Positions 28,821 through 41,456 are shown, counted from the stretch's first letter. The stretch: 64,000 nt of DNA from Cladopsammia gracilis (GCA_022457155.1 JAJGOT010000318.1:660001-724000), one strand, 5' to 3'. The notes: a model not told the origin generated them from the sequence alone. Numbers and translations are program-made.

Positions 28821-29386
28821 TAAAATCATTAAATATTTAACCATAGTCAAAACAAACTGCAAGTGTTTGTATTTCAAGAATTTGTTAATCACTGTGAATA
28901 AAATTCACTGACCAAATATACTAAAAACCTTATATCTAAAGGACGAAACAAGTAGTTACAGAAACCAGTAGTGTAGCTGATCCTGATATTACTAAATCCC
29001 CACATTTTTCCGAAAACCCCCCGAGCGAGCGAGCCGAAGGCGAGCGAGCGAGGTCATAATTTTTTACAGTTCAGTCATTTCAAACAAATATTACATTTCA
29101 CGAATTTATTTAAGTTATTTAAGTTATTTAATTCTTAGAATTTTTTTTAACTTAGTTAAGTAGAAACAACTCTTACAAAATGTTTTCATGTGTAAGAGTT
29201 GTTTATTTCCGTTTAAAAAAAAATTTTCTAAAATGAAAATCAATATAAATCATAGAAATCAATATCACAGTTTTATTCAGGGTTTGAAAATACTCGGTAC
29301 TAAAAATTGAATGACGGGGGTTTTCGGAAAAATGTGGCAATTTAGTACTTTCAGGGTGGACTACACTACTGGTTTCTGTAACTACT
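28821..29386 (-). repeat. Right terminal inverted repeat of Polinton-1
   Basis: 566 bp, inverse of 11410-11974 with a 1-bp length difference. Ends CTGTAACTACT, followed by the TGTGGT target duplication at 29387-29392. Confidence 0.95.
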
Positions 29387-29392
29387 TGTGGT

Positions 29393-31301
29393 CTGTGTGC
29401 ACTGTGATGTCTGATTTGCCGAAGAGCCAATGATCAAATTTTCCAAACGTGTTGCAGATGGCAAGGCATTCCTTTTCAATTTGCGAGTAGCGCTGTTCTG
29501 TGCTGCTCAGGCTGTTTGAGGTAAAGGCGACTGGTTGGAGTTTACCCTCAGCATTTGGTTGAAGTAGCGCTCCCCCCAGGCCTTCTTCGCTGGCGTCTAC
29601 TTGAAGTACCACAGGTTTCCCTAGATCATAGTATTGGAGGATTGGTGCAGTGGTGATCAATTGCTTTGCATCATTGAATGCTCTTTCTTGAACCTCTGTC
29701 CAGGAGAATGGGAGGTCTTTCTGTGTTAGGGCAGTGAGGGGTCTAATGACGGTACTCAGATTTGAGCAGTATGGGGATAGGTAGTTGGCCATTCCGAGGA
29801 AGCGTAGGAGTGCTGCCTTGTTTCTCGGTGTGGGCATAGTGGTTATCGCAGTGACTTTGTCAGGGTTAGCTTTCATCCCATTTGCTGTGATGATGTTACC
29901 CATAAACTTCACCTCTGTTAACTTGAACTGCAGTTTTGTGGGGTTTAGTTTAATGTTGTTTTGGAGGCAACGTTCCATTAGGGCTACAAAGCGACGGTCA
30001 TGATCTTTCTCAGCTTCCGTGAAATCTGTTCCTTCTCCAAAGACCAAAATGTCGTCCGCTATACAGATTATGCCCTCTAGACCCTCTAGGGCAGAAATAA
30101 GTCGCATCTGAAATTCTTCAGGAGCACTTGAGATCCCGAAGGGAAGGCGTTGCCAGCGGTAGCGGCCATAAGAGGTGTGCATTGTGGTCATATGTGCATT
30201 GTGGTTCATCCAAGGGGATGTGGAGGAATCCATCACGTACATTAACAAGAGAAAAGCATTTTGCATGGGCTAGTTTATGAAGCTGCTCGTTGAGGGTTGG
30301 CATTTGGTAAATGGGAGGAAGGATGGCCTTGTTTACCGTCTGACTGGGGTCGATGCAGATTCGGACCTTTCTGGGAGTTTCTCTGATGACTTCATTTGAG
30401 CACCATGGAGTCGGTTCGTCAACCTTAGTTATGATGCCGGCTTTCTCGTATTTGTCTAGGGCACCTTTTCAGCTGCCCGTTTTGCCACTGGGATTCGGTG
30501 GATTGGCATTTGAACAGGCGTTACATCGTGTTTGGTTTCAAAATGCACAGGGCTTCCAAGGCAGCCGAGGCCTTCGAAGTTCGCAGCATATTCCATTAGA
30601 ATGTGTTCTTTCTGAAGTGCACCTGCGGTAGGTAGTCGCCGTTTAGCAGGGATGTTGATCGGTTGAGATGGAGAAGGTAGTGGGTTGCAGGTACTTGGTC
30701 TGTTGTAGTGGAGTTGTTCGATATGGTTGCACTCCACTTGCTCTTGGGCTTGGGTGTCCTGTGCAGAGGGTAGGATGTCCTGTGTTTTGTTGCAGTTGGC
30801 GATTGTTACTGATGGAGATAGAGAGAAGACAGTGTCTGATTCTATTCTGACAAGTCCCAATCTTTCACTGTCACCCCCTGATAAGAAGACGGGCTTGTTG
30901 GCCATGATGTCATCTGGTAGGATTTGGAAGGTTTGGGTGTCATAGTGGTTGTTCCTTTGGCACAATAGCTCGACTTGGCCCAAAGGTCTCAATGGGCTAG
31001 TGTTCCCATATGGGTGTAGGAGATAAGGTGATTTTGACATTTGGATGTCTCGGCCCAGAGTGGTGAGGGTACTATGAGATAGAGTGTTGCACGAGGCCGC
31101 GGTGTCAATTTGGAGTGTAATTGGCTGGAAGTGTGAGCCGGTAGCGGACAGGGGTAGTTTTACAAAGTATTTCCTCTTCTTCTGTGGGGTTTCTAGAGAG
31201 TAACATTGCTCATGATAATAATCAGCATACACCATGTGGTCGGTGGGTTCGTCTTCACCGAATTGCAGGTGATGCACATCTTCCCGACGTCGACCGCTTC
31301 C
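29393..31301 (-). pseudogene. Gypsy pol, 5' part: protease, RT and RNase H start
   Basis: Reads 31301 to 29393 in three phases. The protease has IDTAASCNTLS (active site D-T-A where D-T-G or D-S-G is usual). RT has the IADDILV form of the YxDD motif and PFGISSAPEEFQ. RNase H begins at QVDASEEGLGGALLQ. Frameshifts lie at about 30456 and about 30190-30260. The frame ends exactly at the Polinton target site and resumes at 11403. Broken, so inactive. Confidence 0.88.
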
Positions 31302-31307
31302 CCTGTT

Positions 31308-34300
31308 AGTAGTATACAGAATGAGGCTTCTGCGTCCGGTGGATCATGTGGATCAAGCGGGTCCGCATATATTAAGCAATTTAAGCGGGAAAATGACATC
31401 ATCGTGGTAAACAATATGGTTAGAAGGCTTGTTTAAGCTTGCCCAGTCAGTAAAGTATGACGTGATGGTTATAAATACGGTAGTTTTGTATGCGTGTTTG
31501 CTTTCTTCTAATGTTTTTGTGTTTTGTATTGTCAGCAAAATAATGGTATTATAGAATTGTATTATGAAAGCGGGTCCGTACAGATTAAAAAAGTTATAGG
31601 TTCATTGTCTCTTCTATCAACAACTTTGACATCCTAATAAATCTTTTCTAATTTTCTCTAGTAAGTGATTGGTTTAAAAGGGGTTTTTGATCGATTTCAT
31701 GTAATAAGTTTAACGAGGGCCATTCGATTCCTAATTTGTGATGTGTTAATCTCAGTAGATGTATTGACTAAAATAAATATATGCGTATCTACCTTCTGTA
31801 CATAACACCCATGGGAGCGCTCTGTTATGGTCCAAATGCAAATGTAGAACACTGTTTCAAGGTTTGTAGTTTAGATTACCGCATAACGAAAGAACACCCA
31901 GACAGTTATCATTTCAACTTGTATTTATTTGATATGTTCATCAACGTTCCAAAGGTAGTTAAATGGTAAGTCAACAAATCTAAAGTTCCGAGTGATATTT
32001 ACATGCAGCTACACACACATTTTTTTTTCAAAGGAATCAACAAGCATTGATTTTATAATGTCCATACGCCAGTGTTTGGCGTCCATTACTTAGAATGTGT
32101 CGTTTGTCATCGTAAGGTGAAAGGCTTATCTTCGTCAAAGTTGCAGAATAGATCTGATGGTTCTCGCTCCTAATTTGATTCAAAAGAAGGAAAAAGTGGG
32201 TTTAACGAGTCAAAAATGGATACATTTTTGGAGCAAAACATGGAAACGAGGCAAAGTGCAGCGGAGCGAAAAAAAAAAAAAAGTCAAAACTGCCGTTCCA
32301 CTTGATCGCGTGTATAAGTTATATTCGAGGGATTAACGGCACGTAAATTAGGTTGCATCAAAACACCATTTTTTTTTCTTTGTTCATATATTTTTATAGC
32401 GCGAATTCAAGAGCAACTTAGACCAACCCCTGGAGTAGCTTATTGTAACTCAGAGCAACTCAGAACATTTGAGTAAGAAACTCAGAGCACTTGAGCGAGC
32501 AACTCAGACCATACAACTTAGACCAACCCCCTGGAGTAGCTCATTGTAGCTCAGAGCAACACAGAACATTTGAGTAAGAAACTCAGAGCACTTGGGCGAG
32601 CAAGTCAGACCATTTGAATGAGCAACTTAGAGCAACTCGGAGCAACTCGGAGCAACTGAGAGCAACTCGGAGCAACTCGGAGCAACTCAGATGATACAGG
32701 GTTGATAACAGATGAGACTTACTCTTTTAAGAGTAATCTAAAAAAACAACACTCTTGTTCACGAGGTGTGTTTCACGCGCGGAGGAGGAAGAAAATAATT
32801 GAATTGAGGAGGAGGAGGAGGAGGAGGCGGTGGTGGTGGTGTATTGTTTCCTTCTCCTCCTCCTCCTCCTCAATTCAATTATTTTCTTCCTCCTCCGCGC
32901 GTGAAACACACCTCGTGTACTCCACGCAAGGTGTTAGGGTAAAAACATATGCCAGATAAAGTGCACTTTTGGCCCTTTTGTCCATTTTGGCCCTCAAAAT
33001 AAACATAAATTTCACGTTGCAAACAGTTTTTGTTTAGTTGGAATAACAAGAACGAACAATGGAACAGATCCTTGTCGATCTGTTTAGTCAGTTTGAGCAG
33101 AGGTCAAGGAACAAGAGTGTTTTTTTTAGATTTTTAGATTACTCTTAAAAGAGTAAGTCTCATCTGTTATCAACCCTGTATCATCTGAGTTGCTCCGAGT
33201 TGCTCTAGTTGCTCTAAGTTGCTCCGAGTTGCTCCGAGTTGCTCTAAGTTGCTCCGAGTTGCTCCGAGTTGCTCCGAGTTGCTCTAAGTTGCTCATTCAA
33301 ATGGTCTGACTTGCTCGCTCAAGTGCTCTGAGTTTCTTACTCAAATGTTCTGAGTTGCTCTGAGTTACAATTAGCTACTCCAGGGGGTTGGTCTAAGTTG
33401 TATGGTCTGAGTTGCTCGCTCAAGTGCTCTGAGTTTCTTACTCAAATGTTCTGAGTTGCTCTGAGTTACAATAAGCTACTCCAGGGGTTGGTCTAAGTTG
33501 CTCTTGAATTCGCGCTATAAAAATATATGAACAAAGAAAAAAAAATGGTGTTTTTATGCAACATAATTTACGTGCCGTTAATCCCTCGAATATAACTTAT
33601 ACACGCGATCAAGTGGAACGGCAGTTTTTACTTCTTATTTTTTTTTCGCACCGCTGCACTTTGCCTCGTTTCCATGTTTTGCTCCAAAAATGTATCCATT
33701 TTTGACTCGTTAAACCCACTTTTTGCTTCTTTTGAATCAAATTAGGAGCGAGAACCATCAGATCTATTCTACAACTTTGACGAAGATAAGCCTTTCACCT
33801 TACGATGACAAACGACACATTCTAAGTAATGGACGCCAAACACTGGCGTATGGACATTATAAAATCAATGCTTGTTGATTCCTTTGAAAAAAAAAATGTG
33901 TGTGTAGCTGCATGTAAATATCACTCGGAACTTTAGATTTGTTGACTTACCATTTAACTATCTTTGGAACGTTGATGAACATATCAAATAAATACAAGTT
34001 GAAATGATAACTGTCTGGGTGTTCTTTCGTTATGCGGTAATCTAAACTACAAACCTTGAAACAGTGTTCTACATTTGCATTTGGACCATAACAGAGCGCT
34101 CCCATAGGTGTTATGTACAGAAGGTAGATACGCATATATTTATTTCAGTCAATACATCTACTGAGATTAACACATCACAAATTAGGAATCGAATGGCCCT
34201 CGTTAAACTTATTACATGAAATCGATCAAAAACCCCTTTTAAACCAATCACTTACTAGAGAAAATTAGAAAAGATTTATTAGGATGTCAAAGTTGTTGAT

Positions 34301-34608
34301 AGAAGAGACAATGAACCTATAACTTTTTTAATCTGTACGGACCCGCTTTCATAATACAATTCTATAATACCATTATTTTGCTGACAATACAAAACACAAA
34401 AACATTAGAAGAAAGCAAACACGCATACAAAACTACCGTATTTATAACCATCACGTCATACTTTACTGACTGGGCAAGCTTAAACAAACCTTCTAACCCT
34501 ATTGTTTACCACGATGATGTCATTTTCCCGCTTAAATTGCTTAATATATGCGGACCCGCTTGATCCACATGATCCACCGGACGCAGAAGCCTCATTCTGT
34601 ATACTACT
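31308..34608. mobile_element. 3.3-kb fold-back element with Polinton-type ends
   Basis: 3301 bp. Ends AGTAGTATACAG ... CTGTATACTACT, flanked by the 6-bp duplication CCTGTT (31302-31307, 34609-34614). Nearly the entire element is one inverted repeat: arms about 31308-32755 and about 33130-34608, with small indels. Both arms carry a 62-codon frame (31781-31969; 33947-34135 on minus) starting MRIYLLYITPMGALCYG, not recognised, and decamer arrays of the GAGCAACTC(G/A) type. No Polinton gene is present. The end sequence and 6-bp duplication are those of Polintons, so it is probably mobilised by Polinton integrase. It lies in the gag-protease region of the gypsy element. Confidence 0.85.
32760..32917. 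repeat. Nested palindrome at the fold-back centre
   Basis: Arms of about 65 bp beginning CACGAGGTGTGTTTCACGCG, each including a GGA/TCC-rich stretch. It lies between the two long arms, so it is a hairpin within the loop of a larger hairpin. The arginine-rich frames here are low-complexity products. Confidence 0.85.
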
Positions 34609-34614
34609 CCTGTT

Positions 34615-35490
34615 ACTGGGTGTTTGGCTGGGGGTCCGGTTGTTGCGAGTGGGAGGAGGGTTTGAACCTCCCTGTCGTTGTGGTTGTTGGCTATTTGCCA
34701 GGCACACATTGGCAAAGTGGTCATTAATACCACACTTTGAGCATGTTTTGCCCCTTGCTGGGCATTGTCTCCATGGGTGAGGTCCCTGTTTGTCTCCACA
34801 CCAGTGACATGTTCCAGGCTCTCTACGTAGCTTCATTTCTTTATGTTTCACCCAGTGGACTTCTACGGTTGATTTTGAGGAATCTGCTATCAGCTTGTTT
34901 GCGGTGTAGGCAGACTCTAAGGCCTTGGCTTCGGTCACCACATCGGCCATGCTCTTAGGTGTGTTGTCAGGCTTGAGATGTGTTTTGAGCAACTCGGCGC
35001 GCATGGCGGCGTTGTTGAGGCCAAATATAAATTTATCGCGGTACATTTCGTCACTGAGTGTTCCATAAGAGCACAGGCTGTCAGCTTGCCTAATTCGGAC
35101 TTCCCATGCTTGTACCGATTCGGTCAGTGTTTGGTTAAGGCCCCAAAACTTAAATCTGTCGGCCAGAAATGAACTGCCGGTCGATCCTGTATAGTGGAGG
35201 CGAAGTTTCTCCATCCAAATCCAAGGTTTGACTCTGTCATCAATCGTGATCTGAGGTTCTATCGTGTATCATATTACCTGAAGGGCTTCGTCTGGCATGG
35301 CCGACCGAAGTGCGGCGATTTCGAGCTGTGGTTTCTTGTAATAATCGCCTGGCGCTGTCTCTGGGTCTTTTTCCAGGTTACGTTAGCTCGCTTGAACGCA
35401 GTAGTCATTGAACCTGACTTCGAAGTTCTTAAAATTTTCGGAAATGTTTCCCGTTAGGTTGAGTTCTGGGCGCTTGAGATTCGTCGCCAT
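34615..35490 (-). pseudogene. gag: Gypsy gag with two in-frame stops
   Basis: Starts at ATG 35490 (MATNLKRPELNLTG). It reads through two in-frame stops (near 35380 and 35268) to an open 245-codon stretch. C-terminal zinc knuckles: CHWCGDKQGPHPWRQC (atypical) and CSKCGINDHFANVC (CX2CX4HX4C). The frame continues toward the protease on the far side of the fold-back insertion, so gag and pol were probably one frame. Confidence 0.82.
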
Positions 35491-35570
35491 GAGTTCGTGT
35501 ATCCAACGTAACGTTGCGTGAAGAGGTTTCGTGATCGAAGTATTCGCTGGGGCGGTTCTAGAAAAGGTTC

Positions 35571-35588
35571 GCTCCGGTTCTGACACCA
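35571..35588 (-). promoter_or_regulatory. Primer-binding site
   Basis: Directly after the 5' LTR on the minus strand: TGGTGTCAGAACCGG. It begins with TGG, as required for a tRNA CCA end, and the next bases fit tRNA-Leu acceptor stems as I recall them. Confidence 0.65.
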
Positions 35589-35737
35589 AGTCTGGCGCTG
35601 TGTATTACGAGAAGCAAGGAACAGACGAAGTATAAACAACAAGTGAAAACTGTATTTCTGCCATGTGCGATCTCTCTCTACATTCAATCTAGATCCCGGA
35701 TCAGGACCGAGAGGAGTCTCGGGACTAGTTCCCAACA
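35589..35737 (-). repeat. 5' LTR of the gypsy element
   Basis: 149 bp, paired with 9631-9779; the two copies differ at about two sites by eye. Confidence 0.88.
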
Positions 35738-36095
35738 AGGGGTACCTTTTTGAGGCTGGAGGTATATGAAAGGGTCGGGATTTCACGAGTTGAAGTATGT
35801 GAAAGGGTAGGGATTTCACGAAAAAATAGGAAAGGAAAGCGAAAACACGAGTTGAAGCATAAAAAAGGTAGGGAAAACTGCCATTTAAGTATTATAAAAA
35901 GGGCCTTTGAAAATATATCAAACAGACGCACGTAAAGGCTATATGAAAGAGGTACCATTTTCAATGAAAGGTATATGAAAGGGGTACCTTTTCTGTCAAA
36001 AACGGTATATGAAAGGGTAAGGGTTTGGACCTCAGGGCGGAGCATCCCCGTACAAAACTTTGTTGAGTACCCCCCTCCCCCGGGCTTCATGCACG
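35738..36095. repeat. Right part of the GGTACC-rich dispersed repeat
   Basis: Continues 9560-9630 after the gypsy insertion. Internal short units 'tatatgaaaggg(t/g)' recur at least five times. Ends at GAGTACCCCCC...CCCGGG, inverse of the left end. Confidence 0.7.
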
Positions 36096-39000
36096 TCAGT
36101 TTAGGGTTTGATGATAGGGAGTGCACTGAGTATTGGGATAGTCTTGTATGTCGTTGACTGTTGGTGCACATTTGTAAAGTGGAACACGTGAAGACTTACG
36201 TGAAGTGCGGGTGCAAGGATTATATTTAAACATTGTAGAATTTGGAAAAGCTTAATTGTGGCCAGCGAAACTGCAAGGAAAACAGAGAATTCATGGCAGC
36301 GCATATTCTGTATTCAGGTTTCAAATTACCCTTTTGACATATGCAAATTCGGTGCACTTTTTCCTGACAACTACAACAAAATTTGTTTTCTGTCTTTTCT
36401 GCTACGTGCCTTTCCCCGCTGTATGACATCGATTATTATATTTAGTTTCATTCAAGATTTATCTTCACAATTGGTAAACATGAAGTTCAGAAAGAATTTT
36501 AAACATGAATTTTGCGTGACGCTGGCACTTGGGGCCCTTGTTTACATAAAGTGACCTATTTTGGTTTCGTTCGCTTTCTGACTGAAAACTCACTCCACTC
36601 GAAATTTTTCCATAGCCGTTCACAGCCAGCCGTTCGAAATTTTTGTTCTGTTTCGGCCGTTCACTGCAAGCCGTTCAAAATAATTGTTCAGGCGTTCAAA
36701 TGAAATTCGATCTGTTGGCAGATCTCGTTGCCTAGCACGTGATCAAAATCTGCCGTGAAGAAATTGTTCTTTCTTGTTGCACCTTTCTCGATGTAGTGCG
36801 AAAGTTATTTTGTTATATCTAGAAGAACTAGTCGTTTGAAACCGTATTTTTGTAATGGACGATTTTATATAAGTGACGATTTGTCCGCCCGTTTTAGCGC
36901 ACGAATGAGAAATTGTCATAAATCGGACCGTTCCATTCTAAAGAGTCTAAAAATGTACATGTACCTTTGAGAATTCATAACTCGAATAATATTCCATCGA
37001 TTCAATTGAATTAAAGACTGAATAACGGCTAAAGAGTAAGCGATCAAGATATCAGAATTTATCTGCCACTAGAATTTAATTTTCGTCGGCGCGCATATCA
37101 AGAAAGCGTTGAAACTAGCCGAGACGCCAGCTGACCAGTATTCTTCTCCTCGTTACGCCTGACTGAGATTAACGCACGCGCATTAGAGCCCAATTGCAAA
37201 TTCGTGCACTACCAAACTGCATTTTATAACTTGGGCTCTCCGCCCAAGTAACTAGATACAAATTTCCAGGAAATAATAAGCCTTCAATTTGGATGCATCA
37301 AATTTTCTGGTTGACATTTAATACACTGATTACTGAAACAAGTGGCTCATTTCACTGGGGCCGTAGTTTCGTCATAAAATAATTCTGGAAATCCCGTGAA
37401 AAAAAGCTAGCCTGCATTTTAACACCTAAATGGGGTTTTGGTCCAAGAGGGCCCGTTTCTCGAAAGTCCCGATAACTTTTCGGGCCCGGAACTATATTAA
37501 AATCAGAATGTATAAAATGGTGATGCATTTTTTAGCCCACAAACCAGCTCGACCTGTTTCGTCGATTTAGAATTTTATTGCTTAGCTTTCAAAACCAACA
37601 AAATTTTAATCTTTAATGAATACATTGCGCACGTAAGATAGCTGTCGGGACTTTCGAGGAACGGGACCCAGTTCGTGATCTCGGTATTTTTTTGGTGGCG
37701 GGGAGGGGGGGGGGGGGGGGTAGGGGGCGGGCCGGAGGATTTCAAAAACATATCTGCAAGCGGTTATTTGTGCGAGTTTACTTCCACTGTTTTGTTGCTT
37801 TCAGTATTTCATATCATTTAGGTAATTTTCAAAATAGCTCATGCACGCAATGCGTGCCTATGTTTTGATCAGCGAAATCATTATGCGAATAATCTTTCCG
37901 GATAAGATTGGCATTCTATTACACAGGAAAAGTCGGTAATTTTAGAAAGCATAATAAAAATAGGTTGCTGAATTGAATTGTTTTGTGATGTTTATTATAT
38001 TTTCGCAGACGCTAGCCGGTTCGCGCCGCAATTAATTAGGATACAATAAATCGCCAAGACTTCCAGAAGCAGAAAATCACTGAATTCTGATACGTGTAGG
38101 GTTGGACTCTTTTAATCAAAGAAAAGACATTTTCATTCAAGGAAATATGAGTTTCATTCAAAAGTTTCGACCTTTTATAGAAAATATATTTTGGATTCAG
38201 TGGTCATATAAAAACAGCTTGCTATTAAATTACATCGCACATAAAATTTGCATAAAACAAAATTGTGTATTTGCGACAACATTTTGAAGGAAATGTAAAC
38301 CCTGAAAAAAACTTATTGTAGATGGCAAAATCAAAGCTTTTTTTTAAAGAACCAGCTTTAAGTTATGGAAACATTCCATTTCGATTTGGTCTTAAAATCA
38401 CGGAGAGATTTTAGTGAATGCATCACGCAACATTTATTTACAAAATGTTTGACCAATTCATAGCAATTATCACCAAAGATTTGAAAACTTTAAAAAAATC
38501 CCGGATCTCCTGAATGCAATTTCCTGTTTATTTAGGGCCTACAAAAAGTTAATGGCAATCTGGGCAGGAGGGGGTATCTGGGTTAAATATCAAGGTGCGA
38601 GGGTGGGTCTGCCTGGCCGGGAAATCCGGAATAACCCATTTCTGGAATAACCCATTTTACACCGGTTGCATGCCATTTAGTTACACAGGAAAACTAATTC
38701 TTTATATTGATTATCAATTTTCTTTTTACAGCATGTGGGCCACATGCAGTCCTCGACTGCCTATTTTTTTAAGTAGTCTTTTCAAATGTAACAAATAATT
38801 CACGCCTTGAAAATAAATAGACGAGTGTGGCTTTGATCGGGAATCAATAAATTAAATGTTAAAAGAGAGTACAGAAAAATTTGTAAATCAACGCGTCTTA
38901 GAGTCTCATGCTCATGAGTATAGGCTAAGTGTAGCCTCTTGTTTTGATTTAAGTCCAACAATTTCATCGCTCTTTTCTCAAGCGAAACAAAATCAGAAAA

Positions 39001-39365
39001 ATGTTAGGTTTGTCTGTGGCAGTAACGAAGTACAAAGCAAAGACTCCGGTACCATGTTAATATGCTGAAATGTACTATATTTAGCCAACAGAGAAGAAGA
39101 ATTTTCGTGCATGACATTCCATGGTCAACTGATTTCTATCGCTGTTCGTACATATTGAGATATTTAGCCGTACGATTTGAGAAACGGAAAAATAACCGAG
39201 CCAAAATCAAGACAAATAAATTATCTACACAATGTGAAAAATCTGAGACCATTTGGTGAACACAGCACTGCAGGATTGAATGGATTCGACGATGATGGCG
39301 TAAACTTCAAAAACAGCCACCGGACGTTTTTCAAGCTTGCGTGACACCTCGCGACATAGCCCCTT
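36096..39365. other. Intergenic, no gene recognised
   Basis: A+T-rich, only short random frames on both strands. Holds a G-homopolymer tract at about 37700-37725 and three nearby copies of a 'gccgttca' motif at about 36610-36680. No splice-bounded open segment convinced me. Confidence 0.5.
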
Positions 39366-39777
39366 TAAGGCAATGTTTGATCATGTGACCAGGGCGTTGG
39401 TGATGTTAGACCCATGCAACAATTTATGGGAAAAAGAAAATGGATACAAAATGGTAACACGAATGGACTTTTGGGAGAATGAGAAATAGTCGTGGAAACA
39501 GGTGCAAAGACAAGTGTGTCCAAACTATTTCGAGTTATCCCAAACGTTTACAAGTGGAAAAACTGACAAATAGTTTCTTTATTTCTTCTATAAAATATAT
39601 AAGCGTTCAAAATAATTTTCTTAGTTTCTCACTGAATTATGGTAAGTGGCTAATTCAAGTAATCAGAATGGGCATAGTCTCGCTTATTATATTATTCGTA
39701 AAAGGAGATTAAAAATATTTATGTAAAAACACACGTTTAAATACTTATTTACTAATGGGATGTGTTTCTTTTATCAG

Positions 39778-39831
39778 GAATCCGGTGATGTTCAATCACT
39801 GCAGGAACAGTTGGATCGTTTGCTGCTGCAG
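39778..39831 (+). other. Mini-exon-like segment 1 (54 nt)
   Basis: Preceded by TTTTATCAG and followed by GTAGGG. Phase 0, encodes 18 residues ESGDVQSLQEQLDRLLLQ, a heptad-like helix. Confidence 0.5.
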
Positions 39832-40514
39832 GTAGGGACTACATGTAGGCAACATTGTTTTTTACCACAGTTGAACTAGAGCTTCATTTCTACACAAAAT
39901 CCTTGAAAGTCTTTACCTTTTTCCTACAAATAATATCTTTTCTAAGGCCGAGGGTAGCTTGTCAACCTTCGCTAAATGAAATTTCCCAAATCCTAAATGA
40001 AACAGCTAAACAGTCAGTAATTTATTATTGTTTGTTTCACATTGCAACAAAAATGGTTGAACTATATTTTAGACATTTTAGTGAAACATTTTTTGTGGCG
40101 AACAGTTTTTAATCATGTGGCGAGGGCTTTAGTGTTGTTAGACAATTGCTACAATTTATGGGAAAAAGAAATTTGGATACAAAATGTAACATGAGAATGA
40201 GAGTTTGTCGTGGAAACAGGTTCAAAAACAATTGAATGTTTTCAAAGCTATTTTGAGTTCTCCTAAACTTTTACTAGTGGAAAAACTGACAAATAGTTTC
40301 TTTATTTCTTTTTTGAAATATATAAGCGTTCAAAACAATTTTCTTGGTTTTTACTGAATTTTCGTAAATGGCTAATATTATATATGGCTTTCAAGCAACC
40401 AGAGAGGGCATAGAATCGCTTATTATAATATTTGTAAAAGGAAGTGAAAATAGTTATGTAAAAACGCACATGTTTAAATACTTATTTACTGATAGGATGT
40501 GTGTCTCTTTTTAG

Positions 40515-40571
40515 CAATGTTATGAACTTTGCTTATTCCAGGAATATATGGCTCGATGTGTACTGCAGCAG
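40515..40571 (+). other. Mini-exon-like segment 2 (57 nt)
   Basis: Preceded by TTTTTAG, followed by GTAGGG. 19 codons, most diverged copy (QCYELCLFQEYMARC...), still an open multiple of three. Confidence 0.4.
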
Positions 40572-41456
40572 GTAGGGACCTCATGTAGACAATATTGTTT
40601 GTTACCACAGTTGAACTAGAGCTTCAGTTTTTACACAAAATGCTTGGAACCCTTCCTTTTTCCTACAAATGATATCTTTTCAAAGGAAGGGTAGCTTCTC
40701 AACCCTTGCTAATTAGCAAATTTCCACCGGTTTTCCGTGGTGTGGACTCTTATTTACCACGATTTATTTCATCACATGGTCAAAATGTTGTGGACTCACC
40801 ACGGACAACCGGTAGAAATCTGTTTTTTACCACAATATTTAGAAATTGTGTGATGTTAGTGTCAGCACCATTGTCTCAACTCTCATTTACCACCCGCATC
40901 AACCAATCAGATTGCGAGATTACAGGCAATTGTGGTAAAAATGACTTTTCCATGAATCTTTAATGAAACAGTTACGCGTAAACAGTCAATCTTAATAGTT
41001 TGTTTCACATTGTAAAAAAAATGGTTGAACTATATTTATGACATTTTAGTGTAACATATTTTGTGGCAAACAGTGTTTGGCCAGGGCTTTAGTGTTGTTA
41101 ATCAATAAAATAAACCTAAAATGAAATAAAAAATTTATTGCCACAATTTATGGGAAAAAGAAAATGGATACAAAATGGTAAAATGAATGGAAGTTTGGAA
41201 AAATGAGAAATAGTCATGGAAACAGGTTCAAAGACGAGTGTTTCCAAATCTATTTTGAGTTCTCCCAAACTTTTACAAGTGAAAACACTGACAAATAGTT
41301 TCTTCATTTCTTTTACGAAATATCTAAGCCTTCAAAGCAGTTTTCTTAGTTTTTCACGGAATTATGGTAAATAGGAGCAGGCATAGTAACGCCCATTATA
41401 TTATACGTAAAACGAAATGAAAAATATTTATATAAAACACACATGTTTATATATGT

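Larger units (their letters stand above)
11410..29386. mobile_element. Polinton-1 (Maverick/polintovirus-like), complete, 17,977 bp
   Basis: Ends are 5'-AGTAGTTACAG ... CTGTAACTACT-3', with about 565-bp terminal inverted repeats. It is flanked by the 6-bp target duplication TGTGGT (11404-11409 and 29387-29392). Six-base duplications and AG...CT ends are Polinton hallmarks. The interior is far more A+T-rich than the flanks and carries about 19 genes, including PolB, integrase, protease, ATPase and capsid genes. The near-identical repeats, exact duplication and mostly open frames suggest a recent insertion. Known Polintons are 15-20 kb, so the length is typical. Confidence 0.97.
9631..35737 (-). 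mobile_element. Ty3/gypsy LTR retrotransposon, split by two insertions
   Basis: Minus-strand element with 149-bp LTRs (35589-35737 and 9631-9779). The LTRs differ at about two positions by eye. A primer-binding site follows the 5' LTR and a polypurine tract precedes the 3' LTR. Order is gag, protease, RT, RNase H, integrase. A fold-back element (31308-34608) interrupts the gag-protease region and an 18-kb Polinton (11410-29386) interrupts RNase H. Without the inserts the element is about 4.8 kb. Two gag stops and two pol frameshifts show it is inactive. Flanking target duplication is AGGG or AAGGG. Confidence 0.9.

Noticed and set aside
32702..32959. Arginine/serine-rich frames in the fold-back centre
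   Set aside because: Products of GGA/TCC low-complexity repeats in a palindrome; no homologous coding signal.
32616..33300. GAGCAACTC decamer arrays as a protein-coding repeat
   Set aside because: Stops in all frames and symmetric placement in both fold-back arms point to non-coding satellite-like sequence.
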